Source: JBKPCD01 sp046727175
Lineage (GTDB): Bacteria > Acidobacteriota > Vicinamibacteria > Vicinamibacterales > 2-12-FULL-66-21
Reading direction: 5' to 3'
Assembly: GCA_046727175.1 (NCBI GenBank)
Contig: JBKPCD010000118.1
Location: 1 to 23,403 of the forward strand
DNA length: 23,403 nucleotides
Of the stretch, positions 6,880-15,086 are shown one piece after another; position 1 is the stretch's first letter, and each line of letters begins with the position of its first letter. The position numbers were made by a program, and so were the translations under genes. The notes under the pieces are model-generated. The model was not told the DNA's origin. It did not search any database and was given only the letters and a program-made list of their open reading frames with translations.

Positions 6880-8520
6880 TCAAGCTGTCGTCCGTGCGGC
6901 GCCGGGCGCCTGTCGCCGCGCGGTCCAGGTCGCCGTCCGGTACTCGCCCATGTCCAGATCCCCTGACATCGTGTCGCCCGACACCTTGCCGCGGAACCGG
7001 TAGTTCAGCGAGTCGCCATGGCGTTCCGCCACGTTGCTCGAGAGCGTCACCGTATCGCCGCTGATCGTGCCGGTGATGTCGCGCGTGAGGAAGTTCCCCT
7101 GATGGATGCCATCCAGTCGGTTTCCGTTCTGCTGGAGGTGGAGGCGATGGGTCGTGCCGCTCGCCGCGTACTTGATCTCCACATCCCAGCGGCCTGACAG
7201 GTTGCTCGCGGGGGTCGTCGGCGCTTCGACCGGCTTCAGCGTGTGCCTGGTCGACAGCACGTCGACGATCCGCTGGGCGACGATTTTCTCCTCGCCGGGC
7301 TGCATCATCGCCGCCGTGATGGAGATGCCGCTGTCTCCCGGCAGGTCCCGGGCACCGCCGCCTCCTCCGCCGCCGAGCGCAATGCGCGGCTCTCCGTTCT
7401 CGAGCAGATCCGAGACCTCGGCTCCGGTGATGCCGAGTTGCTGGGAATCCCACCGCAGCGTCACGCGCGGACTGCGGTTGCTCAAGCTGACGCCGGGCTC
7501 GCGCTGTACGTGCGCGGTGACACCGCCGAGCTTGGACGCCCTTTCAGCGATGTAGTCGCAGCGCGCGACCCACTCGGCCCACTCGGCCTGATGATCGCGC
7601 TTCACCCAGCTCTCGACCGCGACAAGCATTCCGATCATCTCCTCGCGGCCGACCTTCATCGCTCGCGCGTAGCCGTGGTGAGGTGCGCTGTGGATCCACG
7701 CCGCCTGCACGAGATCCTTCGGCCCGAGGAGCAGGCCCGCGCTCTGCGGGCCGCGGATGAACTTGCCGCCGCTGTACCCGACGAGCGTCGCCCCGCGCTG
7801 CAGGTGAATGTTGGGAATGGTGAGGATTTCGGCAGCTGCGTCGACCATCACGGGCACGTCGTGCTGTTTCGCGATCGCGCAGATGGCCTCGGTCGACATC
7901 GGGCCGGAATCGGTACGCGGGCCGGCGAAGATGTAGATCATCGCCGTCTTCGGACCGATGGCGAGCGTCAGCGCCTCGGGCGTGTCCACTTCGAGGACCT
8001 TCACACCCACGGCCCGGACCGCGGCGTCGTAGACGTTCCGTGAGTGCGTCGGGATGATGACCTCGTCTTTGGGAAACCCGGCGAGGTTGGGAATTCGCAC
8101 GTGCAGATCGGGGTTGCCGCCGGCCACGCAGGCGGCCGTCGCGTGAGAGATCGCCGCCGCGCATCCGGCGGCGACCATTCCCCACTCGGCTCCAGTCAAC
8201 TCGGCCAGGCGTTTGCCGACGCCGTCCATCACTTCGTCGAGCTGTGCGTACTGCTGATTGGCCGCGGTCTTCGCGGCGCGTACCTCCGGCAGTTCGACGG
8301 ATCCTCCGATGATCGTCAGCGTGCCGCGACAGTTGATCAGCGGCCGCACGCCTATTGATGCGTAGACGTTCGGCTCGGCGGCTGCCGATGGCACGGCCGC
8401 TTTCTTCTGCGCCGCCGCGAGCGTCGAGGCGGGCACGGCACTCCCAACACCAAACAGCCCCGCGAAGCGCAGGAGGTTACGACGAGTGATCATCGTGTTC
8501 ATGTGCGTGTCGCCCTTCAT
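6880..8520 (-). CDS. Tat-exported SelA-like PLP-dependent enzyme with C-terminal beta-rich domain
   Basis: 546 residues. A Tat signal (ITRRNLLRFAGLFGVGSAVP) opens the protein. Residues about 50-420 are a fold-type I PLP enzyme of the SelA / D-glucosaminate-6-phosphate ammonia-lyase-like group: IGVRPLINCRGTLTIIGGS at the start, TGAEWGMVAAGCAAAI, the cofactor aspartate region VPVMVDAAAE, and the Schiff-base lysine K253 in GYSGGKFIRGP. Residues about 439-535 form a separate repetitive beta domain (SGRWDVEIKY, GTISGDTVTLSS, GKVSGDTMSGDLDMGEY) absent from cytosolic SelA-like proteins. The gene follows the TonB receptor by 24 bases and precedes the amidohydrolase, its usual genomic partner. ATG 8502 (MNTMITRR) has a slightly better upstream AAGGG and is a possible alternative start. 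Confidence 0.88.
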   Translation of the reverse strand: MKGDTHMNTMITRRNLLRFAGLFGVGSAVPASTLAAAQKKAAVPSAAAEPNVYASIGVRPLINCRGTLTIIGGSVELPEVRAAKTAANQQYAQLDEVMDGVGKRLAELTGAEWGMVAAGCAAAISHATAACVAGGNPDLHVRIPNLAGFPKDEVIIPTHSRNVYDAAVRAVGVKVLEVDTPEALTLAIGPKTAMIYIFAGPRTDSGPMSTEAICAIAKQHDVPVMVDAAAEILTIPNIHLQRGATLVGYSGGKFIRGPQSAGLLLGPKDLVQAAWIHSAPHHGYARAMKVGREEMIGMLVAVESWVKRDHQAEWAEWVARCDYIAERASKLGGVTAHVQREPGVSLSNRSPRVTLRWDSQQLGITGAEVSDLLENGEPRIALGGGGGGGARDLPGDSGISITAAMMQPGEEKIVAQRIVDVLSTRHTLKPVEAPTTPASNLSGRWDVEIKYAASGTTHRLHLQQNGNRLDGIHQGNFLTRDITGTISGDTVTLSSNVAERHGDSLNYRFRGKVSGDTMSGDLDMGEYRTATWTARRQAPGAARTTA

Positions 8521-8544
8521 TCTCAGAAAAATACTTGAGAGAGC

Positions 8545-11500
8545 TCAGAACGAGTACTTGAGAGAGAGCTGCATCTCGCGCGCGGCCTGGGCGCTGCTGA
8601 TGACCCCGAAGGCCGAGTTGCCAAGCGTGCCGTTCGGGCTGCCCCAGCTCACCCAGTTGAACGCGTTGAATGCCTCGATCCTGAACTGCACCTGGTGGCC
8701 CTGCTGCACGCGGAACGCCTTCGCGAGCGAGAGATCCACGACCTTGCGGCCGGGCCCGACGACGGGGTTGCGGGGCGAGTTGCCGTACGTGACCGTCGCA
8801 CGGCTGAAGGCGCTGGTGTTGAACCAGCGCGCGATCGTCCGCTCGTCACTCGGCAACGTCGGATTCTGGCCGGAGACGAGGTTCGGGCGAATCTCTTCGG
8901 AATCCACGTTCAGCGTATCGCCGTCCTGATTGATGAAGATGGGGGAACCGGAGTTGAAGATCCCGAGGCCGCTCAACTGCCAGTTCTTGAGGAGCGCGCC
9001 GGTGAAACCCGTCAGGCTCGATCCGAATGGGATGTCCCACACGTAACCGAGCACGAGGCGATGACGCTGGTCGTCGGCCGAGGGCGCGTACTCGCCCTCG
9101 AGGCTGCGCGGGTTCTGCCGGCGGCCGCGAGAGGCGTTCAGACCGCCCTGCTGGTTGTCGTTCAACTTGGAGAGCGTATACGCGGCGGTCATGTTCAATC
9201 CCCACGGCCCGCGGTGCTTGAACTCGCTCTGCAGCGAGTGATAGTCGCTTTCCCCGTCGGTCACCCACATGCGGATCCGCCCGTACGCGGGATACGGTCG
9301 GCGCGACTGCAGTGGAATCGAGCCGGCGTTCGGGTCTGGATCGGGGCTGTTGAAGTTGGTGAGACTCGTGTCCAGAGTGCTGCCCTTCGCGCCGACGTAG
9401 CGCACTTCGACGACCGCCGCGCGGGAGAACTCGTAGCCGACGGCAACGTTCCAGTTCTGGTAATAGCCGTCTTCGTGGTTCCGATCGACCTCGGCCGACG
9501 TGACGTTGAAGATCGGGTTCGTGGGAACGAGCGCGGCAGGGAACGGGTAGGCGATCGTGGCGATCGGGTTCGTCGTCGGGTTCGTGACCTGCACGCTCGC
9601 GGTCGGCGGGTTCGTGCCGAGCGTGTTGATGTTGTCGAGGTGCAGCGCCATGTTGAAGATGCCATAGCCGCCTCGGAACACCAGTCGATCGGTCATCTGG
9701 TAGGCGAAGCCGAGACGAGGCGCCCACCCTCGCTGGTGGTTGAAGTACAGCTGATCGACGACCTGGCCGGCCTCGGGCCAGAGCACGGGGCCCTTCGGAT
9801 CGAGATCGAACCGCAGCGTGCGGCTGACGCCGTTGACGTCCTTCGGCGGCAGGTTCTTGTCGTAGCGCAGGCCAAGGTTAATCGTCGCGCGCGGCGTCAT
9901 CCGCCAGTCGTCCTGCAGGTAGAAGCCGGTACGCCACTGCCGGATTCCGCCGATCGGGATGCCCTCGGGGGTGCGCGAGGTTCTCGGAAAACCCATGATG
10001 AACGCCGCCGCGGCGTGCCCGGTGATGTCGCGCGTGAAATCGAGCGCCCCGAACGGCGCGTTCGTGCTGGTCGCGTCCCCGAAGAGCCGGCGGATGTCTG
10101 CGCCCATCTTGAGCGCGTGACGTCCGCGGATGAGCGTGGTGTTGTTCACGAACTGGTACGTCTGGCTCTTGTCGATGCCCTCGCCGCCCGTTCCGTCGCC
10201 AAACCCGTTGAATCCCTGGATGCTGATCATCGGGAAACCGATCTCGTCCTCGTTTGGCGGGCGGCCGTTCGGACCTCCCACCAGCATGCCGTGGATGCCG
10301 AGGTCCTGCTCGACGGAGAAGCCGGTGGTGCGGCGGGGGCTGAGGCGATTCAGATCGCCCCGCATGTAGCCGAAGCGGACTTCGTTGAGCAGGTTCGAGC
10401 TCCAGGTGGTCACGTGCTGGACGGCGAGACTGTAGTTGTTGAACAGCCGCGCGACGGGGAATTCCGGGTTGATCGGGAACGACGGATTGTCGCGCCCCTG
10501 ATATAGATAGTGGCCGAAGATCTTCTGCTTCGCGTTGATGACGTGATCGATCCGGGTGATGTACTGGTTCTGCGTATCTTCGGTGCGCGTGAGCCCGCGG
10601 AAGTTGTTGGAGCCGGACTGATTCGGCAGCGGCTGATACGTGTTGACCATCGACACGGCCAGTGGATCGAGCCGGTCGGCCGGAATGATGTTGTTCGCGA
10701 ACGGCTGGCCGGTCAGCGGATCGCGGATCGTCGCTCCAGCCACACCCGAGAAGTCGCCGCGCCGCATCGCCTCGGTCAACACGTTCGTCTGCGCGACGCT
10801 CTCGCGCGTCTCTCGCACACCTTCATAGGACACCATGAAGAACGTCTGACTGCGGTGAACCGGACCGCCGACGACACCGCCGAACTGGTGCCGATCGAGC
10901 TGGGGCTTGGGGGTCGGCGGCGGCGCGAAGAAGTTGCGCGCGTCCATCGCGTCATTGCGGACGTAGTCGAAGCCCGACCCGTGGAACGCGTTGCTGCCTG
11001 ACTTCAGCTGCAACTGCACGTTCGCGCCCGCGTGGCCGCCGTACTCCGCCGTGTAATTCGTCGCCTGGACCTTGAATTCCTCGACGGCGTCGACCGACGG
11101 ATACATGAACAGGTTGTTACCGCGGTTGTTGAGCGCGCTCACACCGTCGAAGGAGACCTGCTGATACATGCCGCGCGCGCCGCTCGCGCGGAACTGTGTT
11201 CCGGAGGCGACGACGCCGGCGGTGAGGTTGCCGAGTGTCGTGAAGTTCCGGCCCGAGAGCGGCATGTTCACGAGCGCCGCACCGCTGACGACGTTGCCGG
11301 TGACCCCGCTCTGCGTTTCGAGCAGCAGGCCGCGCGCTTCGACGTCGACGACCTCGCCGATATTTCCAACCTCCAGCACGAAGGAGAGCCTCGCCATCTG
11401 CCCCACGCGAATCGTGACCGCCGCACGTTCGGTGCGGAAGCTCGACAACGTAGCCTGAACCGTGTAGTCCCCGGGCAGCAGATACCGGACTTCGAACGCG

Positions 11501-11700
11501 CCGGTCGGGCCGCTTACCACCGTCTGGGCGACGCCCGTCGCCACGCTCGTGACGGTGATGCTGGATCCCGGGATGACGGCGCCGCTCGAATCCGAGACGG
11601 TGCCCAGAATGCCCGTGTCGACCGACTGCGCGAGCACGGGTGACGCGGAGGGCAGTGCCGACAGAATCAGCAACATCAAGACGGCGGGGCGGTACTTCAC
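8545..11700 (-). CDS. TonB-dependent receptor, Oar-like, with carboxypeptidase regulatory-like domain
   Basis: 1051 residues, outer-membrane importer. Signal peptide at 1-24 (ending PVLAQSVD), then a carboxypeptidase-regulatory/CnaB-like beta domain at about 28-110 (GILGTVSDSSGAVIPGSSIT), a plug domain at about 125-230 (NMPLSGRNFTTLGNL, FKVQATNYTAEYGGHAG), and a beta-barrel up to the final strand MQLSLKYSF. This is the standard architecture of the expanded acidobacterial receptor family, thought to take up large or complexed substrates, often sugars or peptides. The start is GTG 11700, preceded 5 bases away by a perfect AAGGAGGT (plus-strand 11706-11713). It is the first gene of the minus-strand module, so the uptake step precedes the PLP enzyme and amidohydrolase. 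The substrate is unknown. Confidence 0.95.
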   Translation of the reverse strand: MKYRPAVLMLLILSALPSASPVLAQSVDTGILGTVSDSSGAVIPGSSITVTSVATGVAQTVVSGPTGAFEVRYLLPGDYTVQATLSSFRTERAAVTIRVGQMARLSFVLEVGNIGEVVDVEARGLLLETQSGVTGNVVSGAALVNMPLSGRNFTTLGNLTAGVVASGTQFRASGARGMYQQVSFDGVSALNNRGNNLFMYPSVDAVEEFKVQATNYTAEYGGHAGANVQLQLKSGSNAFHGSGFDYVRNDAMDARNFFAPPPTPKPQLDRHQFGGVVGGPVHRSQTFFMVSYEGVRETRESVAQTNVLTEAMRRGDFSGVAGATIRDPLTGQPFANNIIPADRLDPLAVSMVNTYQPLPNQSGSNNFRGLTRTEDTQNQYITRIDHVINAKQKIFGHYLYQGRDNPSFPINPEFPVARLFNNYSLAVQHVTTWSSNLLNEVRFGYMRGDLNRLSPRRTTGFSVEQDLGIHGMLVGGPNGRPPNEDEIGFPMISIQGFNGFGDGTGGEGIDKSQTYQFVNNTTLIRGRHALKMGADIRRLFGDATSTNAPFGALDFTRDITGHAAAAFIMGFPRTSRTPEGIPIGGIRQWRTGFYLQDDWRMTPRATINLGLRYDKNLPPKDVNGVSRTLRFDLDPKGPVLWPEAGQVVDQLYFNHQRGWAPRLGFAYQMTDRLVFRGGYGIFNMALHLDNINTLGTNPPTASVQVTNPTTNPIATIAYPFPAALVPTNPIFNVTSAEVDRNHEDGYYQNWNVAVGYEFSRAAVVEVRYVGAKGSTLDTSLTNFNSPDPDPNAGSIPLQSRRPYPAYGRIRMWVTDGESDYHSLQSEFKHRGPWGLNMTAAYTLSKLNDNQQGGLNASRGRRQNPRSLEGEYAPSADDQRHRLVLGYVWDIPFGSSLTGFTGALLKNWQLSGLGIFNSGSPIFINQDGDTLNVDSEEIRPNLVSGQNPTLPSDERTIARWFNTSAFSRATVTYGNSPRNPVVGPGRKVVDLSLAKAFRVQQGHQVQFRIEAFNAFNWVSWGSPNGTLGNSAFGVISSAQAAREMQLSLKYSF

Positions 11701-12006
11701 CTCACACCTCCTTCGCGGACTAGGAGATTACTCTCAAATACCTGCCGACACTGAACCGAATGCTCTTTTCGACCTTGGGGGTCTGCGTCGAGTGGTGACA
11801 GTTTACTCGGCCGTGGGCTTCGAGGCCATTAGCGATCAGAGTCGGGGAGGACCGTCTCGAACTGAGGGCTCGGGACTGGCATGTGCGTGTCGAGCGACAG
11901 ATCCGCAACCAACTCGTTGTGTTCTATTGATGACCGAGCGTCGCTCGTTTGAGTTTAGTGCGTGCCACTCGTCGACTGCGTCGTCTCGCAGTTCCCGGAG
12001 GTTGCG
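11701..12006. promoter_or_regulatory. Intergenic region with receptor promoter
   Basis: 306 bases upstream of the TonB receptor and upstream of the small plus-strand ORF at 12007, so it must contain starts for both directions. The receptor ribosome binding site lies at 11706-11713 and the ORF's GGAGG at about 11998-12002. A short palindrome GAGCGTCGCTC is present near 11938. No convincing promoter boxes were identified. Confidence 0.4.
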
Positions 12007-12135
12007 ATGCGTCGATCATTCGCTGCATGTTTCGTGTTGGCGGGTGCTCTTGTGGGTCCATCCGTCGCAGGCGCTGCTACGATTACGCTCAACTCGGTAA
12101 CCACGCCTGTTCTCAAAGCCGCACCGGCCAATTGA
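12007..12135 (+). pseudogene. Truncated secreted-protein start (42 codons)
   Basis: An ATG preceded by CCGGAGG six bases away opens a clean signal peptide (MRRSFAACFVLAGALVGPSV, cleavage expected near AGAA) followed by only about 18 residues of mature protein (ATITLNSVTTPVLKAAPAN) and a TGA. The good ribosome binding site and intact signal sequence argue that a real exported protein began here, but the product is too short for any known family and nothing downstream in any frame resumes convincingly before the cytochrome gene at 12321. It could instead be a genuine small exported peptide. Signal and site are seen; decay is inferred. Confidence 0.35.
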
Positions 12136-12320
12136 ACGAGATTCGGACTTCAACGAAACAGTCACAGCCTGACGCTGGCTCACTTCTCTCGGACGAGTTC
12201 ATGCGCATGCTAGGGCCGGCGATCTGGCCTAATGTGGACTATGCTCCCGTCCGGCTGCCGGCGGTCGCTATCAGCATTCAGCAGCGCTGCGTCAGGTTCG
12301 CAACCTTTGCCACGACAGTG

Positions 12321-13748
12321 TCAGAACGTCAGGCTCAACAGATACTGAATGAGATCCTGCTTCTCGCCGGGTGAGAGTCCCAGCTGGAAGCAGGTGTTGT
12401 AGTGATCGACAACCGCGTCGAGCGTGGCGAAGCGGCCATCGTGGAAGAAGCCCCCTTTCGTGTGCGTGAAGATCGCGCCGATAGGCGACGTCCGGTACCG
12501 ATGGTCGGGGGCGCGATCCGCCTGGAAAGCGTCGACACACACGTCAGCCGGCAAGTGGAGGTTCCAGCCGGGCTCGGTCCAGAGCGGTTCGACGTGACAG
12601 TTGTTGCAGCCGGCTTTGCCGCTGAATAGCTCGTCCCCCCGCGCGGCGGCCGCCGGATCGAAGCTGCCCTCGGGCGGCTGCGGCGACGGAATCGACAGCT
12701 GATAGAACTGGAGATCCGACAGCTTCGATGTGATCCGGTCGTCGTCCGGACTGATGTGCGGGAGATCGCCCAATCCATGCGCTGCGGCGATTGGAAATTG
12801 CGCGGCATCGTCGAGGCGCGGATCGAAGAATCGTCCCACGCCGTGCATTTCCAGATTTGCGACGAACGCATTCCAGTGTGGCACCGATCCCCACCCGGTC
12901 CACGTGTGCAGGTTGACGCCGCCCAGACCAAACGCCGGAGGAATCAGCGTGGCGCCTGGTACGTTGACGCCCGTCACGATACCGTTGCTGACCTGCTGGG
13001 GATTGACTGCTTTGCCGTCGAGAATCAGCTCAGCGTCGAACTTGCCGGGACCCCAGCTTCGGAGCACGCTCCTGACGTCGTCCTGACTCACGCCCAGCAA
13101 CGTGGCAAATGCGCTCAAGTCCGGTGCGAGCGCCACGATCGCGCCCACGTTCAGGTCGCGATTGGGCCAGCCGTCCAGACGACGACCCACGCAGCCGGTG
13201 CCGGGATTCGGTGTCACCGCGCCTGCGCACAGCGACGGATGTGAGTCATCGACGGTCGAATGGCACAGCGAGCACTGAATGCCGACAGATTTCAGCGCTC
13301 CGTTCGCCCCGAACGTGCCGGTCAAACCGACGACCGCGTTCGATTTGATGAGCGCGAGCGTCACTGCCGGGTCATCCAAATTGATCCGCCCCTTCTCGAT
13401 CTGCTCCAGCACGTTGAGCGGCAGCGCGTCCGCATCGATCTTCAACCCGACGGCCAATGCAGTCCGGGGACTGACGCCAGGGCCGACACCGCCGAAGCGT
13501 GCACCCTCGATCGCCTGGTGCAGCTTCAGCGTGTTACCCCAGAACGCCTCGTCGCCGAAGGTATCGAAACGAAAAACGCGTTGGCCACGCTTGACCTTGT
13601 CTGTGGCGTTCTCGATCAGATCTTGAGTGCGTCGTTTTTCCGACTTCTGTCGGTCATCCGATCGCGCCCGGCCAAGAGCCAGCCCGACTGTAACTAGCCA
13701 GACCATGCTCAGACAAATAAGCAACGTGCGAGACGTCGATCGCAGCAT
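12321..13748 (-). CDS. Dihaem c-type cytochrome, cytochrome c peroxidase-like
   Basis: 475 residues from ATG 13748, chosen because AGGGAGGT lies just upstream and a signal/anchor sequence follows (TSRTLLICLSMVWLVTVGLA); the frame is open further upstream, but that extension is not protein-like. Two CxxCH haem-attachment motifs are present: CSLCH at 159-163 and CNNCH at 381-385. The C-terminal segment IFTHTKGGFFHDGRFATLDAV matches the region seen in dihaem cytochrome c peroxidase/MauG relatives. The spacing of about 220 residues between the haems fits two cytochrome c domains. It is likely a periplasmic electron-transfer or peroxidase-like protein. It is transcribed divergently from a SufR-like regulator, which suggests control by that protein. 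Confidence 0.85.
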   Translation of the reverse strand: MLRSTSRTLLICLSMVWLVTVGLALGRARSDDRQKSEKRRTQDLIENATDKVKRGQRVFRFDTFGDEAFWGNTLKLHQAIEGARFGGVGPGVSPRTALAVGLKIDADALPLNVLEQIEKGRINLDDPAVTLALIKSNAVVGLTGTFGANGALKSVGIQCSLCHSTVDDSHPSLCAGAVTPNPGTGCVGRRLDGWPNRDLNVGAIVALAPDLSAFATLLGVSQDDVRSVLRSWGPGKFDAELILDGKAVNPQQVSNGIVTGVNVPGATLIPPAFGLGGVNLHTWTGWGSVPHWNAFVANLEMHGVGRFFDPRLDDAAQFPIAAAHGLGDLPHISPDDDRITSKLSDLQFYQLSIPSPQPPEGSFDPAAAARGDELFSGKAGCNNCHVEPLWTEPGWNLHLPADVCVDAFQADRAPDHRYRTSPIGAIFTHTKGGFFHDGRFATLDAVVDHYNTCFQLGLSPGEKQDLIQYLLSLTF

Positions 13749-14172
13749 CTCGACCTCCCTGATGCCGGCGCCGGAGGAGCGCACGAAGGTGGCGACGGCG
13801 TGCGCTGCGCCCGGCAAATGGCAGCCGGGAACCGCTGCGCAATTGGAGTACCGAATCCGGTGGTATGAAAGGCTCGAAGACTGGACGATTCGTCGGACGC
13901 CGCGATACGAGACAAGTAAACCGTTTTCGCGTTTGGTACCTCGGTCGGCATCTCGTACGAAGTTAATACAGATACACAAGGAATAACTGTCGAATCTAGT
14001 CATGACCGGAGCCTCTCCTGCACACTGCTACGGCGCGCCTGTTGGGGTGCGGCACATGGGTGTTGCCGATTACACGGCCGCGACTAGCGACACGAGCACG
14101 GTTGGGTCAAGACCGGTTCGTGTGACGACGTGCGTCGTCGTCACTCGAGAGGTCGGGAAAGAGCGTGACGAA
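13749..14172. promoter_or_regulatory. Divergent promoter region between cytochrome and regulator genes
   Basis: 424 bases separating the cytochrome start (minus) from the regulator start (plus). An AT-richer patch near 13955-13985 (gttaatacagatacacaagg) is a plausible promoter core, without a clear -35/-10 pair. A perfect dyad lies at its regulator-proximal end and is listed separately. Confidence 0.45.
14122..14144. promoter_or_regulatory. Perfect 9-bp inverted repeat, candidate operator
   Basis: GTGACGACG (14122-14130) and CGTCGTCAC (14136-14144) are exact reverse complements separated by TGCGT. The dyad ends 28 bases before the regulator's ATG. Its size and place fit an autoregulatory site for a dimeric winged-helix protein; function is inferred. 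Confidence 0.5.
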
Positions 14173-14817
14173 ATGCTGAGGAAGCAGTTTCTGGAAACAA
14201 GTCGAGGCCGAATCGCGGCGCTCCTGCAGCGCGGGGGGTTCACCGCCGAAGAGATCGCATCGCAGCTGGGACTCACGACGAACGCAATCCGCGCACAGCT
14301 CACGGCCATGGAGCGCGACGGTCTCGTCCGCCGGGTCGGCCAGAAGCGTGGTACGACGAGGCCATCGCACCTGTTCGAGCTGACTGGTGAGGGTGAGCAG
14401 CTGTTATCCGGAATGTATGTCCCGATGCTGACCCACCTTGTGCGGGTGTTCACCAAGACTCTGCGGAGTGATCAACTGCGGAAGATTATGCGCCAGGCAG
14501 GCAGGAGCCTGGCCGACGATTTCCCAAAAGCAAAACGGCCCGCAATGAGTCTCGAGGCACGTGCCAGCGCAGCCAACGATCTGCTGATTGCGCAGCTCGG
14601 AGCGGTCACGCACGTCGACCGGAAGGGCCGCGGCTTTGTTATTCGCGGGGCTGCCTGTCCGATTGCGGCGATTACTGGCTGGCATCCATCGGCCTGCCTC
14701 ATGGTCGAAGGCTTCTTACAAGAAATCGTCGGCACTCCCGTTCGCGAATGCTGCGATCGCAACGAGCGCCCACGGTGCTGTTTCGAGATCACCCCGAGGT
14801 CGCAGAAGTCTCAGTAA
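14173..14817 (+). CDS. SufR-like winged-helix regulator with C-terminal cysteine cluster
   Basis: 214 residues. Residues about 8-75 form a winged helix: GRIAALLQRGGFTAEEIASQ, LGLTTNAIRAQLTAMERDG, then the wing and HLFELTGEGEQLL. The C-terminal domain ends in a cysteine set at C162, C175, C193/C194 and C202/C203 (ACPIAAITGWHPSACLM, VRECCD, RCCFEI), resembling the Fe-S-binding C-terminus of SufR-type repressors, where the first two cysteines are also 12 residues apart. The frame is open upstream to 14002, but ATG 14173 is preferred because it starts at the conserved fold and follows a purine-rich GGGAAAGAG. It probably senses redox or Fe-S status and may control itself and the divergent dihaem cytochrome. 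The cluster is inferred from cysteine placement. Confidence 0.85.
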   Translation: MLRKQFLETSRGRIAALLQRGGFTAEEIASQLGLTTNAIRAQLTAMERDGLVRRVGQKRGTTRPSHLFELTGEGEQLLSGMYVPMLTHLVRVFTKTLRSDQLRKIMRQAGRSLADDFPKAKRPAMSLEARASAANDLLIAQLGAVTHVDRKGRGFVIRGAACPIAAITGWHPSACLMVEGFLQEIVGTPVRECCDRNERPRCCFEITPRSQKSQ

Positions 14818-15086
14818 GTAAGAATGTCGCCTATCCGACCTTTTTCTTTGCCGTCACGCCTGCGTCTTCGACCCGCGCTCTGCTGGCACTGCCACAGTCG
14901 CTTGCGACAACTGCGCGGTCGTTGGATCGCGAATCAGTGCGGGCACCAGAGTTACGTCACCGGAAAAGTGTCCCAGATTTCGTAAACCTGCCGGCGTCTT
15001 CACACACAAAACCGCGTGACCTCACATCGCCACGAAGGCACCACATTTGCCTGTGCAGCAACGTCTTTCTACAAAGCGAGGGGACC

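Noticed and set aside
8695..10506. Plus-strand open frame of about 600 codons opposite the TonB receptor gene
   Set aside because: It is antisense to a well-matched receptor, has Arg/Val/Glu-rich composition typical of GC-rich shadow frames, and shows no domain or ribosome binding site.
13749..14003. N-terminal extension of the cytochrome reading frame to 14003
   Set aside because: The extension is unlike protein, while ATG 13748 has AGGGAGGT and an immediate signal sequence.
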